A stretch of DNA of 64,000 nucleotides from Enterococcus_C asini_A (GCF_031928785.1 NZ_JARQAL010000001.1), one strand, 5' to 3'; positions 1 through 8,830 are shown, counted from the first letter of the stretch. Numbers and translations are program-made. Notes: generated by a model not told the origin, from the sequence alone.

Positions 1-312
1 GATCCTGTGATTATTGGCCTGGGAACCAACGGAGATTTCACAGAAGCTCAATTTAGTGAGTTTATGTCCTTGTTTGGAGATCGCAAAGTTTATTGGTTAA
101 ACGTTCATGCGCCTTCATTGCGGATGCAAGCCGTGGTGAATGCCGCTTTGACCAAGTATGTTGCCGATTATGATAATTTAACCATTATCGACTGGTACAG
201 TTATGCCAAAGACCACAGCGATTGGTTCTATGAAGATCAAGTTCATCTGACCCCAGAAGGACGGATTGGTTATACGAAACTGCTTTATGAAACATTAGTT
301 AAAGAGCAGTAA
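1..312 (+). CDS. C-terminal end of an SGNH-hydrolase-type acyltransferase (partial)
   Basis: The frame is open from base 1, so the gene begins upstream; about 103 codons are visible. The tail carries a D-x-x-H block (DQVHLT) followed by a PEGRIGY segment, the last catalytic block of SGNH/GDSL esterase domains, and a GLGTNGD segment resembling the G/N block. In Lactobacillales this type of tail usually ends OatA-like membrane O-acyltransferases that modify peptidoglycan or other envelope polymers. Only the domain class is visible, so the substrate is inferred. A strong hairpin terminator follows directly. Confidence 0.7.
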   Translation, partial: DPVIIGLGTNGDFTEAQFSEFMSLFGDRKVYWLNVHAPSLRMQAVVNAALTKYVADYDNLTIIDWYSYAKDHSDWFYEDQVHLTPEGRIGYTKLLYETLVKEQ

Positions 313-358
313 AAAATGCTAGACACTTTTCATAATCGGAAAGTGTCTAGCATTTTTA
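313..358. terminator. Bidirectional intrinsic terminator
   Basis: A 14-bp perfect stem (316-329 pairing with 340-353) flanked by A and T runs sits between two convergent genes and can end transcription from both sides. Confidence 0.85.
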
Positions 359-1225
359 ATTTTGCTCTTCATAGTGTTTCATCCACTTCGGCAATTGACT
401 GCTGAGCTTGGTGGGCAAGACTACATAATCACTTTGATAGAGGGCATCGCCGATTTTACTATGGAGATAAACTGCGGCAGCAATGGTGGTACTGTTTTTA
501 GGAAATTGACCGAGAAACGCTGCGATAAGGCCGGCTAAAGTGTCACCGGTACCTCCTGTAGCCATGCCAGGATTTCCTAATGGATTTTGATACATTTGAT
601 GGTGAGCATAAATTTCTGTGCGATGACTTTTTACTACAATTGTCCCACCAATTATAGATTGAGCTTTTTGATTGTTCTCTTGGCTCTGCTCTTTAATCGG
701 AATTTTGCTCAGACGTTGCCACTCCATTTGATGAGGTGTTAAAACGACAGTTTCAGGATAGCGGAGTTTTTCTGCTAATTTTGTTACTGAAGTTTCGGCT
801 AATAAAGTAAGGGCAGAACCATCTAAAATCAGCCATTGTTCTGGACGGCGTTTTTGTAAGAGAAAGTTCAGCAATTTTCGAGCCGTTTCTGTTTCTCCTA
901 GACCGGGGCCGGCTAAAATGACATCGGCGGTTTCAATAGCTTGTTCCACTGCGGCAAAATCTTGCCAGTCTACAACCATCGCTTCCGGGCGCCGGGTGTG
1001 CAAAGGGGCATGATTTGGGCTGGCGGTGATGACGGTGGTTAGGCCGGCACCAGCTAAGACGCAGCTTTCTGTGGCCATAATAATCGCACCACCGTAATGA
1101 GCGTCACCGCCAATTAACGTTACCCGACCAAAATTGCCTTTATGACTTATTACGGGTCGTTTTTGAATGACGGTTTTGACTAAGCTTTCGCTAATGGTTT
1201 CCAATCCTACCACCTCTTGAATCAT
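356..1225 (-). CDS. nnrD: ADP-dependent NAD(P)HX dehydratase
   Basis: This is the YjeF C-terminal/carbohydrate kinase-like repair enzyme that dehydrates the damaged hydrates NADHX and NADPHX back to NAD(P)H in the cytoplasm. GPGLG at residues 106-110 and NPGMATGGTGD at 218-228 (anion hole and catalytic Asp228) are the family signatures. The length of 289 aa is normal for the single-domain form; the epimerase domain found fused in some bacteria is absent. The start lies behind a GGTGG-type ribosome binding site. It is a single gene, convergent with the acyltransferase. Confidence 0.92.
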   Translation of the reverse strand: MIQEVVGLETISESLVKTVIQKRPVISHKGNFGRVTLIGGDAHYGGAIIMATESCVLAGAGLTTVITASPNHAPLHTRRPEAMVVDWQDFAAVEQAIETADVILAGPGLGETETARKLLNFLLQKRRPEQWLILDGSALTLLAETSVTKLAEKLRYPETVVLTPHQMEWQRLSKIPIKEQSQENNQKAQSIIGGTIVVKSHRTEIYAHHQMYQNPLGNPGMATGGTGDTLAGLIAAFLGQFPKNSTTIAAAVYLHSKIGDALYQSDYVVLPTKLSSQLPKWMKHYEEQN

Positions 1226-1288
1226 TTCTTTTGATTATACCACGACAACCAAATCTAGGGGAAAACCCAGAATTTTCGGAGAGCTTGT

Positions 1289-1317
1289 TTGTCATTTTTA
1301 AGGAAGAAGTGTATCAT
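1289..1317 (+). promoter_or_regulatory. Likely sigma-A promoter for pepV
   Basis: TTGTCA and TATCAT separated by 17 bases lie about 50 bases upstream of the pepV start. Confidence 0.55.
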
Positions 1318-1365
1318 GGAAAAGGAAAATAGTACCATTTGTACTTATAAACTGGAGGGAATAAC

Positions 1366-2775
1366 ATGTCTATCGATTGGAAAAAAGAAGTAGAACAACG
1401 CAAAGATGCGTTACTTGATGACTTAGTTGAATTGCTGAAAGTGAAAAGTGATCGAGAAGACGACAAAGCGACAAAAGATGCGCCATTTGGCCCAGGACCT
1501 AAAAATGCCTTGATCCACATGCTAGGTTACGGTGAACGAGATGGATTCACTGTGAAAAATGTAGACAACTACGCAGGGCATATTGAATATGGCGAAGGAG
1601 ACGAAACCCTAGGCCTATTTTGCCACATGGACGTGGTACCAGCCGGTGATGGTTGGGATACTGATCCTTATGTACCAGTGATCAAAGACAACAAAATCTT
1701 TGCTCGGGGTTCTTCTGATGACAAAGGCCCAAGTATTGCTGCTTACTATGGTTTGAAAATCATCAAAGAACTAGGCTTGCCATTGTCTAAAAAAGTCCGG
1801 ATCGTGGTCGGTACTGATGAAGAATCTGGCTGGGGCGATATGGAATACTACTTCAAACATGAAGAAAAACCAGACTTCGGTTTCTCACCAGATGCCGAAT
1901 TCCCAATTATCAATGGTGAAAAAGGAAATGTGACGATTACCATGCATTTCGACGACACGAATGCAGGTAGCTTTGTTTTGGAAAGCTTTGATTCCGGCTT
2001 ACGGGAAAACATGGTACCGGGTACGGCTACTGCTGTCATTACCGTAGACGATAGTTCAGTAATCGAAGGCCTTGCTGTAGCCTTTGAAGACTATTTGAAA
2101 GAAGTTAATTTAAAAGGCGAATTAGTCGCTGAAGATCAATTGGTGAAAATCAGCCTAGTTGGTAAAGGTGCTCACGGCGCTAGCCCTCAAATCGGAATCA
2201 ACGCTGGCACGTTCTTAGCTACATTCTTAGATCGTTATGATTTTGCAGCCGGAGCGAAAAACTTCCTACACACCGCAGCAGCCTATGTTCATGAAGACTT
2301 CTACGGTGAAAAACTAGGAGTAGCTAAAGAAGACGAACGCATGGGTAAACTAACCATGAATGCTGGGATTTTGAAATTTGGTCCTGACTTTGAGGATAAC
2401 ATCATTACGTTAAACTTCCGTTACCCAACAGGCGTTACTGGCGACAGCTTACAAAAAGCCATTAGCGATTTACTAGGTGATACTGGTACAGCAACAAAAG
2501 GTGATCGGGATATGCCGGCTCACTATGTACCAATGGATGATCCATTGGTGGCTACCTTGTTACAAGTTTACGAAGACCACACAGGTGAAAAAGGTTATGA
2601 ACAAGTAATCGGTGGCGGAACATTCGGTCGCTTGTTAGAACGAGGCGTAGCGTATGGGGCAATGTTCCCTAACTACACGGACACAATGCACCAAGCCAAT
2701 GAATTTATGAGCTTGGATGATTTGTTCAACTCTGCTGTAATCTTTGCAGATGCAATTTACAGACTTGCAAAATAA
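1366..2775 (+). CDS. pepV: Dipeptidase PepV (M20 metallopeptidase)
   Basis: A cytoplasmic di-zinc dipeptidase that finishes the breakdown of imported peptides. The M20 metal ligands are visible: His87 in FCHMD, Asp119 in SSDDKG, Glu152/153 in TDEESG, Asp176 in SPDAEF and a late His in TDTMHQ. The length of 469 aa matches lactobacillal PepV. The start ATG follows a GGAGGG ribosome binding site at ideal spacing. It is monocistronic, with its own promoter and a strong terminator. Confidence 0.95.
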   Translation: MSIDWKKEVEQRKDALLDDLVELLKVKSDREDDKATKDAPFGPGPKNALIHMLGYGERDGFTVKNVDNYAGHIEYGEGDETLGLFCHMDVVPAGDGWDTDPYVPVIKDNKIFARGSSDDKGPSIAAYYGLKIIKELGLPLSKKVRIVVGTDEESGWGDMEYYFKHEEKPDFGFSPDAEFPIINGEKGNVTITMHFDDTNAGSFVLESFDSGLRENMVPGTATAVITVDDSSVIEGLAVAFEDYLKEVNLKGELVAEDQLVKISLVGKGAHGASPQIGINAGTFLATFLDRYDFAAGAKNFLHTAAAYVHEDFYGEKLGVAKEDERMGKLTMNAGILKFGPDFEDNIITLNFRYPTGVTGDSLQKAISDLLGDTGTATKGDRDMPAHYVPMDDPLVATLLQVYEDHTGEKGYEQVIGGGTFGRLLERGVAYGAMFPNYTDTMHQANEFMSLDDLFNSAVIFADAIYRLAK

Positions 2776-2803
2776 AGCAACAGTTTGAAGTATAGAATAA
2801 GCT

Positions 2804-2852
2804 AAAAAGGTTATGGCGTAGAGGAAAAATCCTTTTGCCATAACCTTTTTTC
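2804..2852 (+). terminator. Intrinsic terminator of pepV
   Basis: A 14-bp stem (2804-2817 with 2837-2850) is followed by a T run. Confidence 0.85.
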
Positions 2853-3011
2853 TATTTTAAACTCATTACTTCAAGAGCTTTGCTAAGCAACGAGTTTAGT
2901 GAGTATATGACTAAAACTGAAAGGTATCCTATAAATAGAAACCATTCGCCAAAGTTTATTTCTTCGGGTATCATAAGAGTGACAACGGTTTCGGTTTGAG
3001 GAGGAAGAGAC

Positions 3012-3713
3012 ATGGCTTACATTGAAATGATAGATAGCTATAAACGGTATAAAACTGGGGATACGGTAATTACTGCCAATGATGGCATTACTTTTGGCAT
3101 CGAAAAAGGGGAACTAGTGGTGATTTTAGGAGCCTCTGGTGCGGGAAAATCTACAGTTTTGAATATTCTAGGGGGGATGGATACCAACGATGAAGGACAA
3201 GTTATCATCGACGGCAATGACATTGCCAACTATAATGCCAAACAATTGACCACTTATCGCCGAAATGAAGTGGGCTTTGTCTTCCAATTTTATAATCTGG
3301 TAGCCAATTTAACCGCAAAAGAGAATGTAGAACTGGCATCAGAAATCGTGCCAACTGCTATGGATCCTGAAGCCGTTTTAAAAGATGTAGGACTAGGAGA
3401 GCGCATGGATAATTTTCCGGCTCAACTTTCCGGTGGGGAACAACAACGAGTAGCCATTGCTCGAGCGGTGGCGAAAAATCCTAAATTACTTTTATGTGAT
3501 GAACCTACCGGGGCGCTAGATTATCGTACCGGTAAACAAGTGCTAAAAATTTTGCAAGATAAAAGTCGTTTAGACGGTACTACCGTAGTAATTGTTACCC
3601 ATAACGTAGCCATTGCACCGATTGCTGATCGACTAATCGAAATTCACGATGGCAAAGTGAAAAGCATGAAAGTTAATCCCCAACCTTTAGATATTGAAGA
3701 GTTGGAATGGTAA
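3012..3713 (+). CDS. ABC transporter ATP-binding protein, LolD/MacB type, without adjacent permease
   Basis: A 233-aa nucleotide-binding subunit with Walker A GASGAGKS (about residues 40-47), signature LSGGEQQR and Walker B LLLCDEPTGALD, typical of ATPases that pair with FtsX-fold permeases in peptide or lipid handling. In related bacteria such an ATPase is normally followed by its large permease gene. Here a strong terminator follows within 20 bases and no permease is present on either side. The product therefore works with a distant permease or is a leftover. A good GGAGG site precedes the ATG. Confidence 0.85.
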   Translation: MAYIEMIDSYKRYKTGDTVITANDGITFGIEKGELVVILGASGAGKSTVLNILGGMDTNDEGQVIIDGNDIANYNAKQLTTYRRNEVGFVFQFYNLVANLTAKENVELASEIVPTAMDPEAVLKDVGLGERMDNFPAQLSGGEQQRVAIARAVAKNPKLLLCDEPTGALDYRTGKQVLKILQDKSRLDGTTVVIVTHNVAIAPIADRLIEIHDGKVKSMKVNPQPLDIEELEW

Positions 3714-3730
3714 ATGGTAATCGCCAATTC

Positions 3731-3779
3731 AAAAAGCTCATGTTTTCTAAGCGTAGGCTAGAAAACATGGGCTTTTTTA
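3731..3779. terminator. Bidirectional intrinsic terminator
   Basis: A long hairpin with AAAAGC...GCTTTTTT ends lies between the convergent ABC ATPase gene and the YxeA-like gene. Confidence 0.85.
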
Positions 3780-4145
3780 GGTATTTTCGATTTGTTGCAA
3801 AGCTTTTTTAGGCACTGATTCCCTGTTGACTTCTTCGTAGGTTTCAATATGCTGGCCTTTTGTGGTGAGTTTTAAGTAGTGATCCAGTTTTAACTGGGAC
3901 ATACCAGTGAATTGGATTTTTCTGGTCTTTCCTTTTTCGTCTGCAGCGGTTTGTTTATAAAAGGCTGTTCCATAACTATTAACGGATTCTGGATGGGTCG
4001 TTTTTACATACAGGTCGGTGGTAGGAACGAGGGGATTCATTTGATCTATGATTTGTGCGATTTCGTCAGGGGCGTAACTTGAAAACAAAGTAAGGCCTCC
4101 TAAAAATAAAAAAATCCCTGCAGCTAATTTGAGTATTGTCTTCAT
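3777..4145 (-). CDS. YxeA-family (DUF1093) exported protein
   Basis: A 122-aa protein starting MKTILKLAAG, with one hydrophobic N-terminal segment (signal or anchor) and a small extracytoplasmic domain rich in charged beta-strand-like sequence. This matches the DUF1093/YxeA family of secreted proteins of unknown function, in some species encoded near ABC transporters. An upstream in-frame ATG would add 17 polar residues, but the AAGGAG site fits the internal ATG at 4145, which also places the signal sequence at the N-terminus. Confidence 0.7.
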   Translation of the reverse strand: MKTILKLAAGIFLFLGGLTLFSSYAPDEIAQIIDQMNPLVPTTDLYVKTTHPESVNSYGTAFYKQTAADEKGKTRKIQFTGMSQLKLDHYLKLTTKGQHIETYEEVNRESVPKKALQQIENT

Positions 4146-4215
4146 ATCTTGTCTCCTTTGTCTTTGATAGCTTGAGCTTAACAAAGAAAAAAGCACAACT
4201 TATCCGCCTTGAGAC

Positions 4216-4263
4216 CGAAAAAAACCTAACAAGCTTGTCCGTTAAGTGACGAGCTTGTTAGGT
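4216..4263 (-). terminator. Intrinsic terminator of the PepSY-like gene
   Basis: An inverted repeat (4225-4238 with 4250-4263) is followed on the minus strand by a T run. Confidence 0.8.
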
Positions 4264-4270
4264 AGTTGAG

Positions 4271-4615
4271 TTAGTCTTCAATTAGTCGTTGAATTTCCAG
4301 AACAGTGCCAGTTTTGGCATCGGCTAAAAACTCGTAGGAAACAATTTTGCCATCTTCTAAGCGAGTGATGCCCCCGGTGTAGCCTTCTGAATGAACCGCA
4401 AATTTTCGTAAAGGCTGTTTTTCAAAATTAATCCAAGAACCTTCAATGGGTCCTTCTTTCAAGAAAGCTTCTTTGACGATACTCAATACGGCATCAGGAT
4501 TGAGTCTTTGTCGCTTTTTGACCCATAAGGTGGACATGACACCACCGATGAGGCCAACGCTGACACCTAAAGCCAGACCGCCTTTAAAAATACTCAGTTG
4601 ATTGTCATTTTCCAT
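4271..4615 (-). CDS. Small membrane-anchored PepSY-like protein
   Basis: A 114-aa protein with one N-terminal transmembrane helix (about residues 12-31) and an extracytoplasmic part whose layout (SIVKEAFLKEG, then charged strands ending in a TGTVLEIQRL motif) resembles a single PepSY domain. PepSY domains often inhibit or modulate peptidases or signalling proteins. The assignment rests on fold-like pattern only. A separate terminator indicates its own transcription unit. Function unknown. Confidence 0.6.
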   Translation of the reverse strand: MENDNQLSIFKGGLALGVSVGLIGGVMSTLWVKKRQRLNPDAVLSIVKEAFLKEGPIEGSWINFEKQPLRKFAVHSEGYTGGITRLEDGKIVSYEFLADAKTGTVLEIQRLIED

Positions 4616-4830
4616 TGGTAATTTCCCCCTTATCAGGTAACTTTCCGAACTATTAGTCTAATTTTACCATAACTTGTAAAAAGCTGATAAGAAAAATACT
4701 CAAAGAAAGCCATTTGCGCTATAATAAACAACAGAATTATAGGATAAGGACCTTAAATAAAAGGCCTATCTGTAACTTTTAAAAAAAAGCACGCCGCTGT
4801 CTAGTTTAGATAGCACATTTATGCAGTATA

Positions 4831-4862
4831 AAGGAGGGACACCTGAATTCAGGTGACAAAAA
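4831..4862 (+). promoter_or_regulatory. pepA ribosome binding site separated from the start by a perfect hairpin
   Basis: AAGGAGGG at 4831-4838 lies 24 bases before the ATG at 4863, too far for normal initiation. The gap holds a 16-base palindrome (CACCTGAATTCAGGTG, 4840-4855) that folds as a 6-bp stem with an AAUU loop. Looping it out leaves 8 bases between the Shine-Dalgarno and the start, the optimum. No other in-frame start lies nearer the site. Confidence 0.6.
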
Positions 4863-5939
4863 ATGGAAGAAAAAACATTTGCACGAATTAAAGAACTGAC
4901 AGAAATGCAAGCAACATCTGGTTTTGAAGGACCAATTCGCGAATACTTGCGCACCGCTATGACTCCCTTGGTGGACGAAATCCAACAAGATGGTCTAGGG
5001 GGAATTTTTGGGATTCGCCATCATGAAGATGCCGATGCGCCAAAAGTGATGGTTGCCGCCCATATGGATGAAGTAGGCTTTATGCTAACTGAAATTACAC
5101 CTCGAGGCTTATTTAAAGTGGTTCCTCTAGGGGGCTGGAATCCTTACGTGGTTTCTGCTCAACGCTTTACCTTAATCACCGCCAGTGGCAAGCACTATCC
5201 TTGTATCTCTTCTTCAGTGCCACCACATCTTTTACGAGGCACGAATGGTCAAGGCAATGTGACCGTGGATAGCATTTTATTTGATGCTGGCTTTGAGTCT
5301 AAAGAAGAAGCGGAAAGTTACGGTGTACGACCAGGGGATACGTTGGTTCCTAGCGTTGAAACTGTGAAAACAGCTAATGGTAAAAATATCATCTCTAAAT
5401 CTTGGGATAATCGTTATGGTTGTACCGTGATGTTGGAAGCTTTGGAAGCGTTGAAAGATGAAAAATTAGGTCATACGTTAATTGCGGGAGCGAACGTGCA
5501 AGAAGAAGTGGGCTTGCGGGGCTCAAAAGTTTCCACTACTAAATTTGCGCCAGATTTGTTCTTTGCAGTAGATTGTTCGGCAGCGGATGATTTAACTACT
5601 ACTACCGGTACTTTCGGCCATTTGGGAGAAGGTACTTTGATGCGGATTTATGATCCTGGTTTGATCATGTTGCCACGCTTGCGGGAATATTTATTGGATA
5701 CTGCGGAAACCAACAATATTCCTTACCAATACTTTGTTTCTAAAGGCGGCACCGATGCTGGGGCGGCTCATACCTCTGTGGAAGGAATTCCAAGTACAGT
5801 CATCGGCGTATGTGGTCGTTATATCCATACTCACCAAACGATGTTTAGCATTGCTGACTTCGATGCTGCTCGGGAAATGTTGATCCAAACCTTGAAAGGC
5901 TTAGATAAATCTACGGTAGAAACCATCGTTAAAGGTTAA
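4863..5939 (+). CDS. pepA: M42 family glutamyl aminopeptidase
   Basis: A 358-aa di-metal aminopeptidase of the M42 (PepA/FrvX/YpdE) family, which trims N-terminal acidic or other residues from peptides in the cytoplasm. Ligand blocks are intact: AAHMDEVG (His67, Asp69), SKSWDNRYG (Asp182), QEEVGLRG (Glu214/215), a later Asp in FAVDCS and a C-terminal His in YIHTH. Members form large dodecameric shells. The start is fixed by the conserved N-terminus and has an unusual structured leader. Monocistronic with a terminator. Confidence 0.92.
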   Translation: MEEKTFARIKELTEMQATSGFEGPIREYLRTAMTPLVDEIQQDGLGGIFGIRHHEDADAPKVMVAAHMDEVGFMLTEITPRGLFKVVPLGGWNPYVVSAQRFTLITASGKHYPCISSSVPPHLLRGTNGQGNVTVDSILFDAGFESKEEAESYGVRPGDTLVPSVETVKTANGKNIISKSWDNRYGCTVMLEALEALKDEKLGHTLIAGANVQEEVGLRGSKVSTTKFAPDLFFAVDCSAADDLTTTTGTFGHLGEGTLMRIYDPGLIMLPRLREYLLDTAETNNIPYQYFVSKGGTDAGAAHTSVEGIPSTVIGVCGRYIHTHQTMFSIADFDAAREMLIQTLKGLDKSTVETIVKG

Positions 5940-5945
5940 CAAATA

Positions 5946-5980
5946 GACAGTTGGCCAAAAGCCAGCTGTCTTCTTTTCTT
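5946..5980 (+). terminator. Intrinsic terminator of pepA
   Basis: A 10-bp stem GACAGTTGGC with GCCAGCTGTC, one mispair tolerated as G-U, followed by a T-rich tract. Confidence 0.8.
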
Positions 5981-6148
5981 TAGTAGGAAAACAATGTAAT
6001 TTGGCGCTATGTAGCTGGATCAATGCTATTCTAGGTTCTATCATTGCTACCAGAGTAAGCGTAGCAAGTACCACCCAGAAAAGATTACTAAGGGCAAAGG
6101 ATTATCGGATGATTCTGTAAAAATTTTTAACTAAAGGGGGAGCAGTTT

Positions 6149-6643
6149 ATGGAAGAGATCAAACGGAAGAAATTGTTGCATTTGATTGAGAAAAATTGTC
6201 GCTTAACCAGTGAAGAATTGTCAATTTTATTAGATGAACCGCAAAATGTCATTGAAGAAACACTTGCTTTTTTTGAACAAGAGCGAATTATCTGTGGCTA
6301 TCGAGGGTTGATTAATTGGGAAGAAGTTGAAGATGATTGGATTGAGGCAATTGTAGAGATTCGCGTTACTGCACAAGGCACAGAAGGCTATCAAGCGGTG
6401 GCCGAGCAGATCAAACGCTTTCCTCAAGTAGAGACGGTTTATTTTCTCAGTGGTCCCTATGATTTTCTCGTGATGTTGCAAGGAAAAAATATCAAGGAAA
6501 TTTCCAATTTTATCTCCAATCACTTGGCACCCATTGAGGCGGTGCAAAGTACGCGGACTCACTTTACTTTGAAGAAATACAAGGACTGGGGCATTGAATT
6601 AGATAGTCGGGAGCGGGATGAACGGATTAAGGTGAGCCCATGA
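6149..6643 (+). CDS. Lrp/AsnC family transcriptional regulator
   Basis: 164 aa with an N-terminal winged helix (about 1-60) and a C-terminal RAM/AsnC effector domain (VEIRVTAQG..., FLSGPYDFLVMLQG) that binds amino acids and builds octamers. It overlaps the aminotransferase gene by 4 bases, so it probably controls that gene and itself. The AAAGGGGGAG site precedes the ATG. The DNA target is not evident. Confidence 0.9.
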   Translation: MEEIKRKKLLHLIEKNCRLTSEELSILLDEPQNVIEETLAFFEQERIICGYRGLINWEEVEDDWIEAIVEIRVTAQGTEGYQAVAEQIKRFPQVETVYFLSGPYDFLVMLQGKNIKEISNFISNHLAPIEAVQSTRTHFTLKKYKDWGIELDSRERDERIKVSP

Positions 6644-7815
6644 CAACTATGGAAAAATTTTTAGCTCGTTCAATTGTTGATTTGAAACCTTCAGGAATTC
6701 GTAAATTCTTTGATATTGTGTCAGAAAATCCCAATGCCATTTCGCTAGGTGTAGGAGAGCCAGATTTTGATACCCCTTGGAATATGACCACTGAAGGCAT
6801 CCGTTCTTTGCGAGAAGGCCGTACGTTTTACACAGCGAATGCGGGTCTTTTGGAATTGCGTCAAGAAATCAGTCGCTATTTAACCAAACGGGTGGGCAAT
6901 CGTTATAATCCCCAAAGTGAAATCATTGTGACTGTTGGTGGCAGTGAGGCAATTGACTTGGCTTTTCGCGCTTTGTTAAATCCGGGAGATGAAGTGATCA
7001 TACCTCAACCAGCGTTTGTAAGTTACGAGCCTTGTACCGTTATGGCTGGTGGTGTACCAGTGACGATTGATCTACAAGAGGAGAATGGTTTTGTCTTAAC
7101 TCCAGCACAATTGGAAGCAGCCATTACGCCTAAGTCAAAAATTTTACTCTTGTCTTATCCTAATAATCCCACCGGTGCCACCCTTTCCCCAAAAGAAGCG
7201 GCAGCCATTGCCCAAGTTGTGGTAAAACATGATTTAGTGGTGATTTCTGATGAGATTTATACAGAATTAATCTATGAAGGAGAGCATGTGAGCATTGCAA
7301 GTTTTCCAAACATGGCGGAGCGGACCATTTTAATTAATGGCTTTTCTAAAACCTTCGCTATGACCGGTTGGCGGATTGGTTATTTGGCAGCACCTGCTAT
7401 TTTTACAGAACAGATGTTAAAATTGCATCAATACATCATTATGACCGCACCAACTGTCAGTCAATACGCAGCACTAGAAGGCTTAAAAGGAGACTGGCAA
7501 GGATTGGTAGAACCTATGCGGGAGTCCTATGAACAGAGAAGAAACTATCTCCATCACGCATTGACCCAGATGGGCATTCCTTGTTATAAGGCCAAAGGAG
7601 CCTTTTATCTTTTCCCTAATATTTCCCAGTTTGGTTTAAGCTCAGAAGAATTTGCTTTAAAATTATTGGAAGAAGAAGCGTTAGCCTGTGTGCCCGGTTC
7701 TGCTTTTGGTGAAGCCGGAGAAGGATATTTACGCTTGTCTTATGCCTATTCTTTAGAAGAACTAAAAGAAGCGATGACTCGGCTAGAGCGTTTTATTAAG
7801 AAACGAACCCTATGA
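6640..7815 (+). CDS. PLP-dependent aminotransferase, class I/II (PatA-like)
   Basis: 391 aa of fold-type I aminotransferase. The PLP lysine lies in NGFSKTFAMTGWRIGY, and YPNNPTGA and SDEIYTELIYEG are the cofactor-contact blocks; a C-terminal RLSYA carries the carboxylate-binding Arg. In related bacteria the Lrp-aminotransferase pair is annotated as PatA/N-acetyl-diaminopimelate or aromatic aminotransferase, so the exact substrate is open. Translation is coupled to the Lrp gene by an ATGA overlap. Confidence 0.88.
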   Translation: MTTMEKFLARSIVDLKPSGIRKFFDIVSENPNAISLGVGEPDFDTPWNMTTEGIRSLREGRTFYTANAGLLELRQEISRYLTKRVGNRYNPQSEIIVTVGGSEAIDLAFRALLNPGDEVIIPQPAFVSYEPCTVMAGGVPVTIDLQEENGFVLTPAQLEAAITPKSKILLLSYPNNPTGATLSPKEAAAIAQVVVKHDLVVISDEIYTELIYEGEHVSIASFPNMAERTILINGFSKTFAMTGWRIGYLAAPAIFTEQMLKLHQYIIMTAPTVSQYAALEGLKGDWQGLVEPMRESYEQRRNYLHHALTQMGIPCYKAKGAFYLFPNISQFGLSSEEFALKLLEEEALACVPGSAFGEAGEGYLRLSYAYSLEELKEAMTRLERFIKKRTL

Positions 7816-7849
7816 TTTTTATTTCTAGTTATAACCCAAGTCTTGATTT

Positions 7850-7877
7850 TTGGCAGTAGCTAGAAAAGGTGTATAAT
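7850..7877 (+). promoter_or_regulatory. Likely sigma-A promoter for the thioredoxin gene
   Basis: TTGGCA and TATAAT separated by 16 bases, 29 bases before the ATG. Confidence 0.6.
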
Positions 7878-7906
7878 AAAGATATTAAAGAGAAAGTAGG
7901 CTTTAT

Positions 7907-8224
7907 ATGATTATTCCTGAAACGTTAGAAGAATTGGCTGGCTATGTGAATAGTGGCCGCAATGTGTTTTTCTTTACTGCTACCTGGTGTGGTGACTGTC
8001 ATTTTATCAAACCGTTTATGCCGGAAATTGCAGCAGATTTCCCTGAATTTCAATTTATTGAAGTGGATCGGGACAAATTTATTGATGTGGCAGCGGAATG
8101 GAGCATCTTTGGCATTCCTAGTTTTGTCGTGGTAGACAATGGTCAAGAAATCGGCCGACTAGTCAACAAAGACCGCAAGACAAAAGAAGAAATTGAAACC
8201 TTCTTAAAAAGATTGCCAAAATAA
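7907..8224 (+). CDS. Thioredoxin-family protein with WCGDC active site
   Basis: A 105-aa single thioredoxin fold with ATWCGDCHFIKP (Cys27 and Cys30 approximately) and the cis-Pro region GIPSFVV. The WCGDC variant is a known small group in Lactobacillales, distinct from the WCGPC housekeeping thioredoxin. It probably reduces protein disulfides in the cytoplasm; there is no signal peptide. The universal stress gene follows closely and may be cotranscribed. Confidence 0.88.
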   Translation: MIIPETLEELAGYVNSGRNVFFFTATWCGDCHFIKPFMPEIAADFPEFQFIEVDRDKFIDVAAEWSIFGIPSFVVVDNGQEIGRLVNKDRKTKEEIETFLKRLPK

Positions 8225-8260
8225 TTTGGCTGGCGGGAGTACAAATCGAGAGGAGTGATT

Positions 8261-8716
8261 TTGTTGGAACAAGAGTATAAGAGAATCTTAGTAGGAATTG
8301 ATGGGTCAGAGCAAGCCCAGCTGGCCTTTGAAAAAGCGGTGGAAGTCGCGCGGCGGAATAATGGGACGGTTTATGTGGCCAATGTGGTAGATCAGCAGAT
8401 TACTACCATGATGGGGTATAGTTCCTTGAATCAAAACATCGTCGATCAAGAAACCGCTAGTGCCAAAGAAATGATTGAAGCTTGTAAAAAATATGGTATC
8501 GATCGTGATTTTCCCAATATTGAAGGCATCATCGCCTATGGCTCAGCTAAAGAAGCGATGGCTCAAAAACTACCCGCCAAATATCAAATCGATTTAATCA
8601 TGGTGGGACAATCGGGATTAAATGCAGTAGAACGCTTTATGACCGGCAGTGTTGCTAGCTACGTCATCCGTCAAGCATTGTGTGATGTGTTGGTCGTAAG
8701 CTTTGATAAGAAATGA
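8261..8716 (+). CDS. Universal stress protein (UspA family)
   Basis: About 151 aa with the Usp beta-alpha fold: RILVGIDGSEQA at the N-terminus and the ATP-binding G-2x-G-9x-G-S/T pattern in VGQSGLNAVERFMTGSVASYV near the C-terminus. The start is uncertain: a GTG at 8255 overlaps the AGGAG site, so TTG at 8261 or 8264 is more plausible; both give the same domain. It follows the thioredoxin gene by about 36 bases and ends at a terminator. Confidence 0.85.
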   Translation: MLEQEYKRILVGIDGSEQAQLAFEKAVEVARRNNGTVYVANVVDQQITTMMGYSSLNQNIVDQETASAKEMIEACKKYGIDRDFPNIEGIIAYGSAKEAMAQKLPAKYQIDLIMVGQSGLNAVERFMTGSVASYVIRQALCDVLVVSFDKK

Positions 8717-8724
8717 ATTGCGTA

Positions 8725-8752
8725 AGCCGAGGACAATGCCTCGGCTTTTTTT
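8725..8752 (+). terminator. Intrinsic terminator
   Basis: AGCCGAGG pairs with CCTCGGCT and is followed by seven Ts. Confidence 0.85.
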
Positions 8753-8764
8753 AATGAAGTTTTT

Positions 8765-8793
8765 TTGTGCTCCTGTAAGTTTTCTGTTATGAT
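8765..8793 (+). promoter_or_regulatory. Likely sigma-A promoter for ytpR
   Basis: TTGTGC and TATGAT with a 17-base spacer, about 38 bases before the chosen GTG start. Confidence 0.5.
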
Positions 8794-8830
8794 ACAAGTT
8801 GTGAAATTTTATCATCAAGGAGGGTTTCTT

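Noticed and set aside
4806..4988. Minus-strand frames over the pepA leader
   Set aside because: They overlap the structured ribosome binding site and the conserved pepA start and have no initiation signals of their own.
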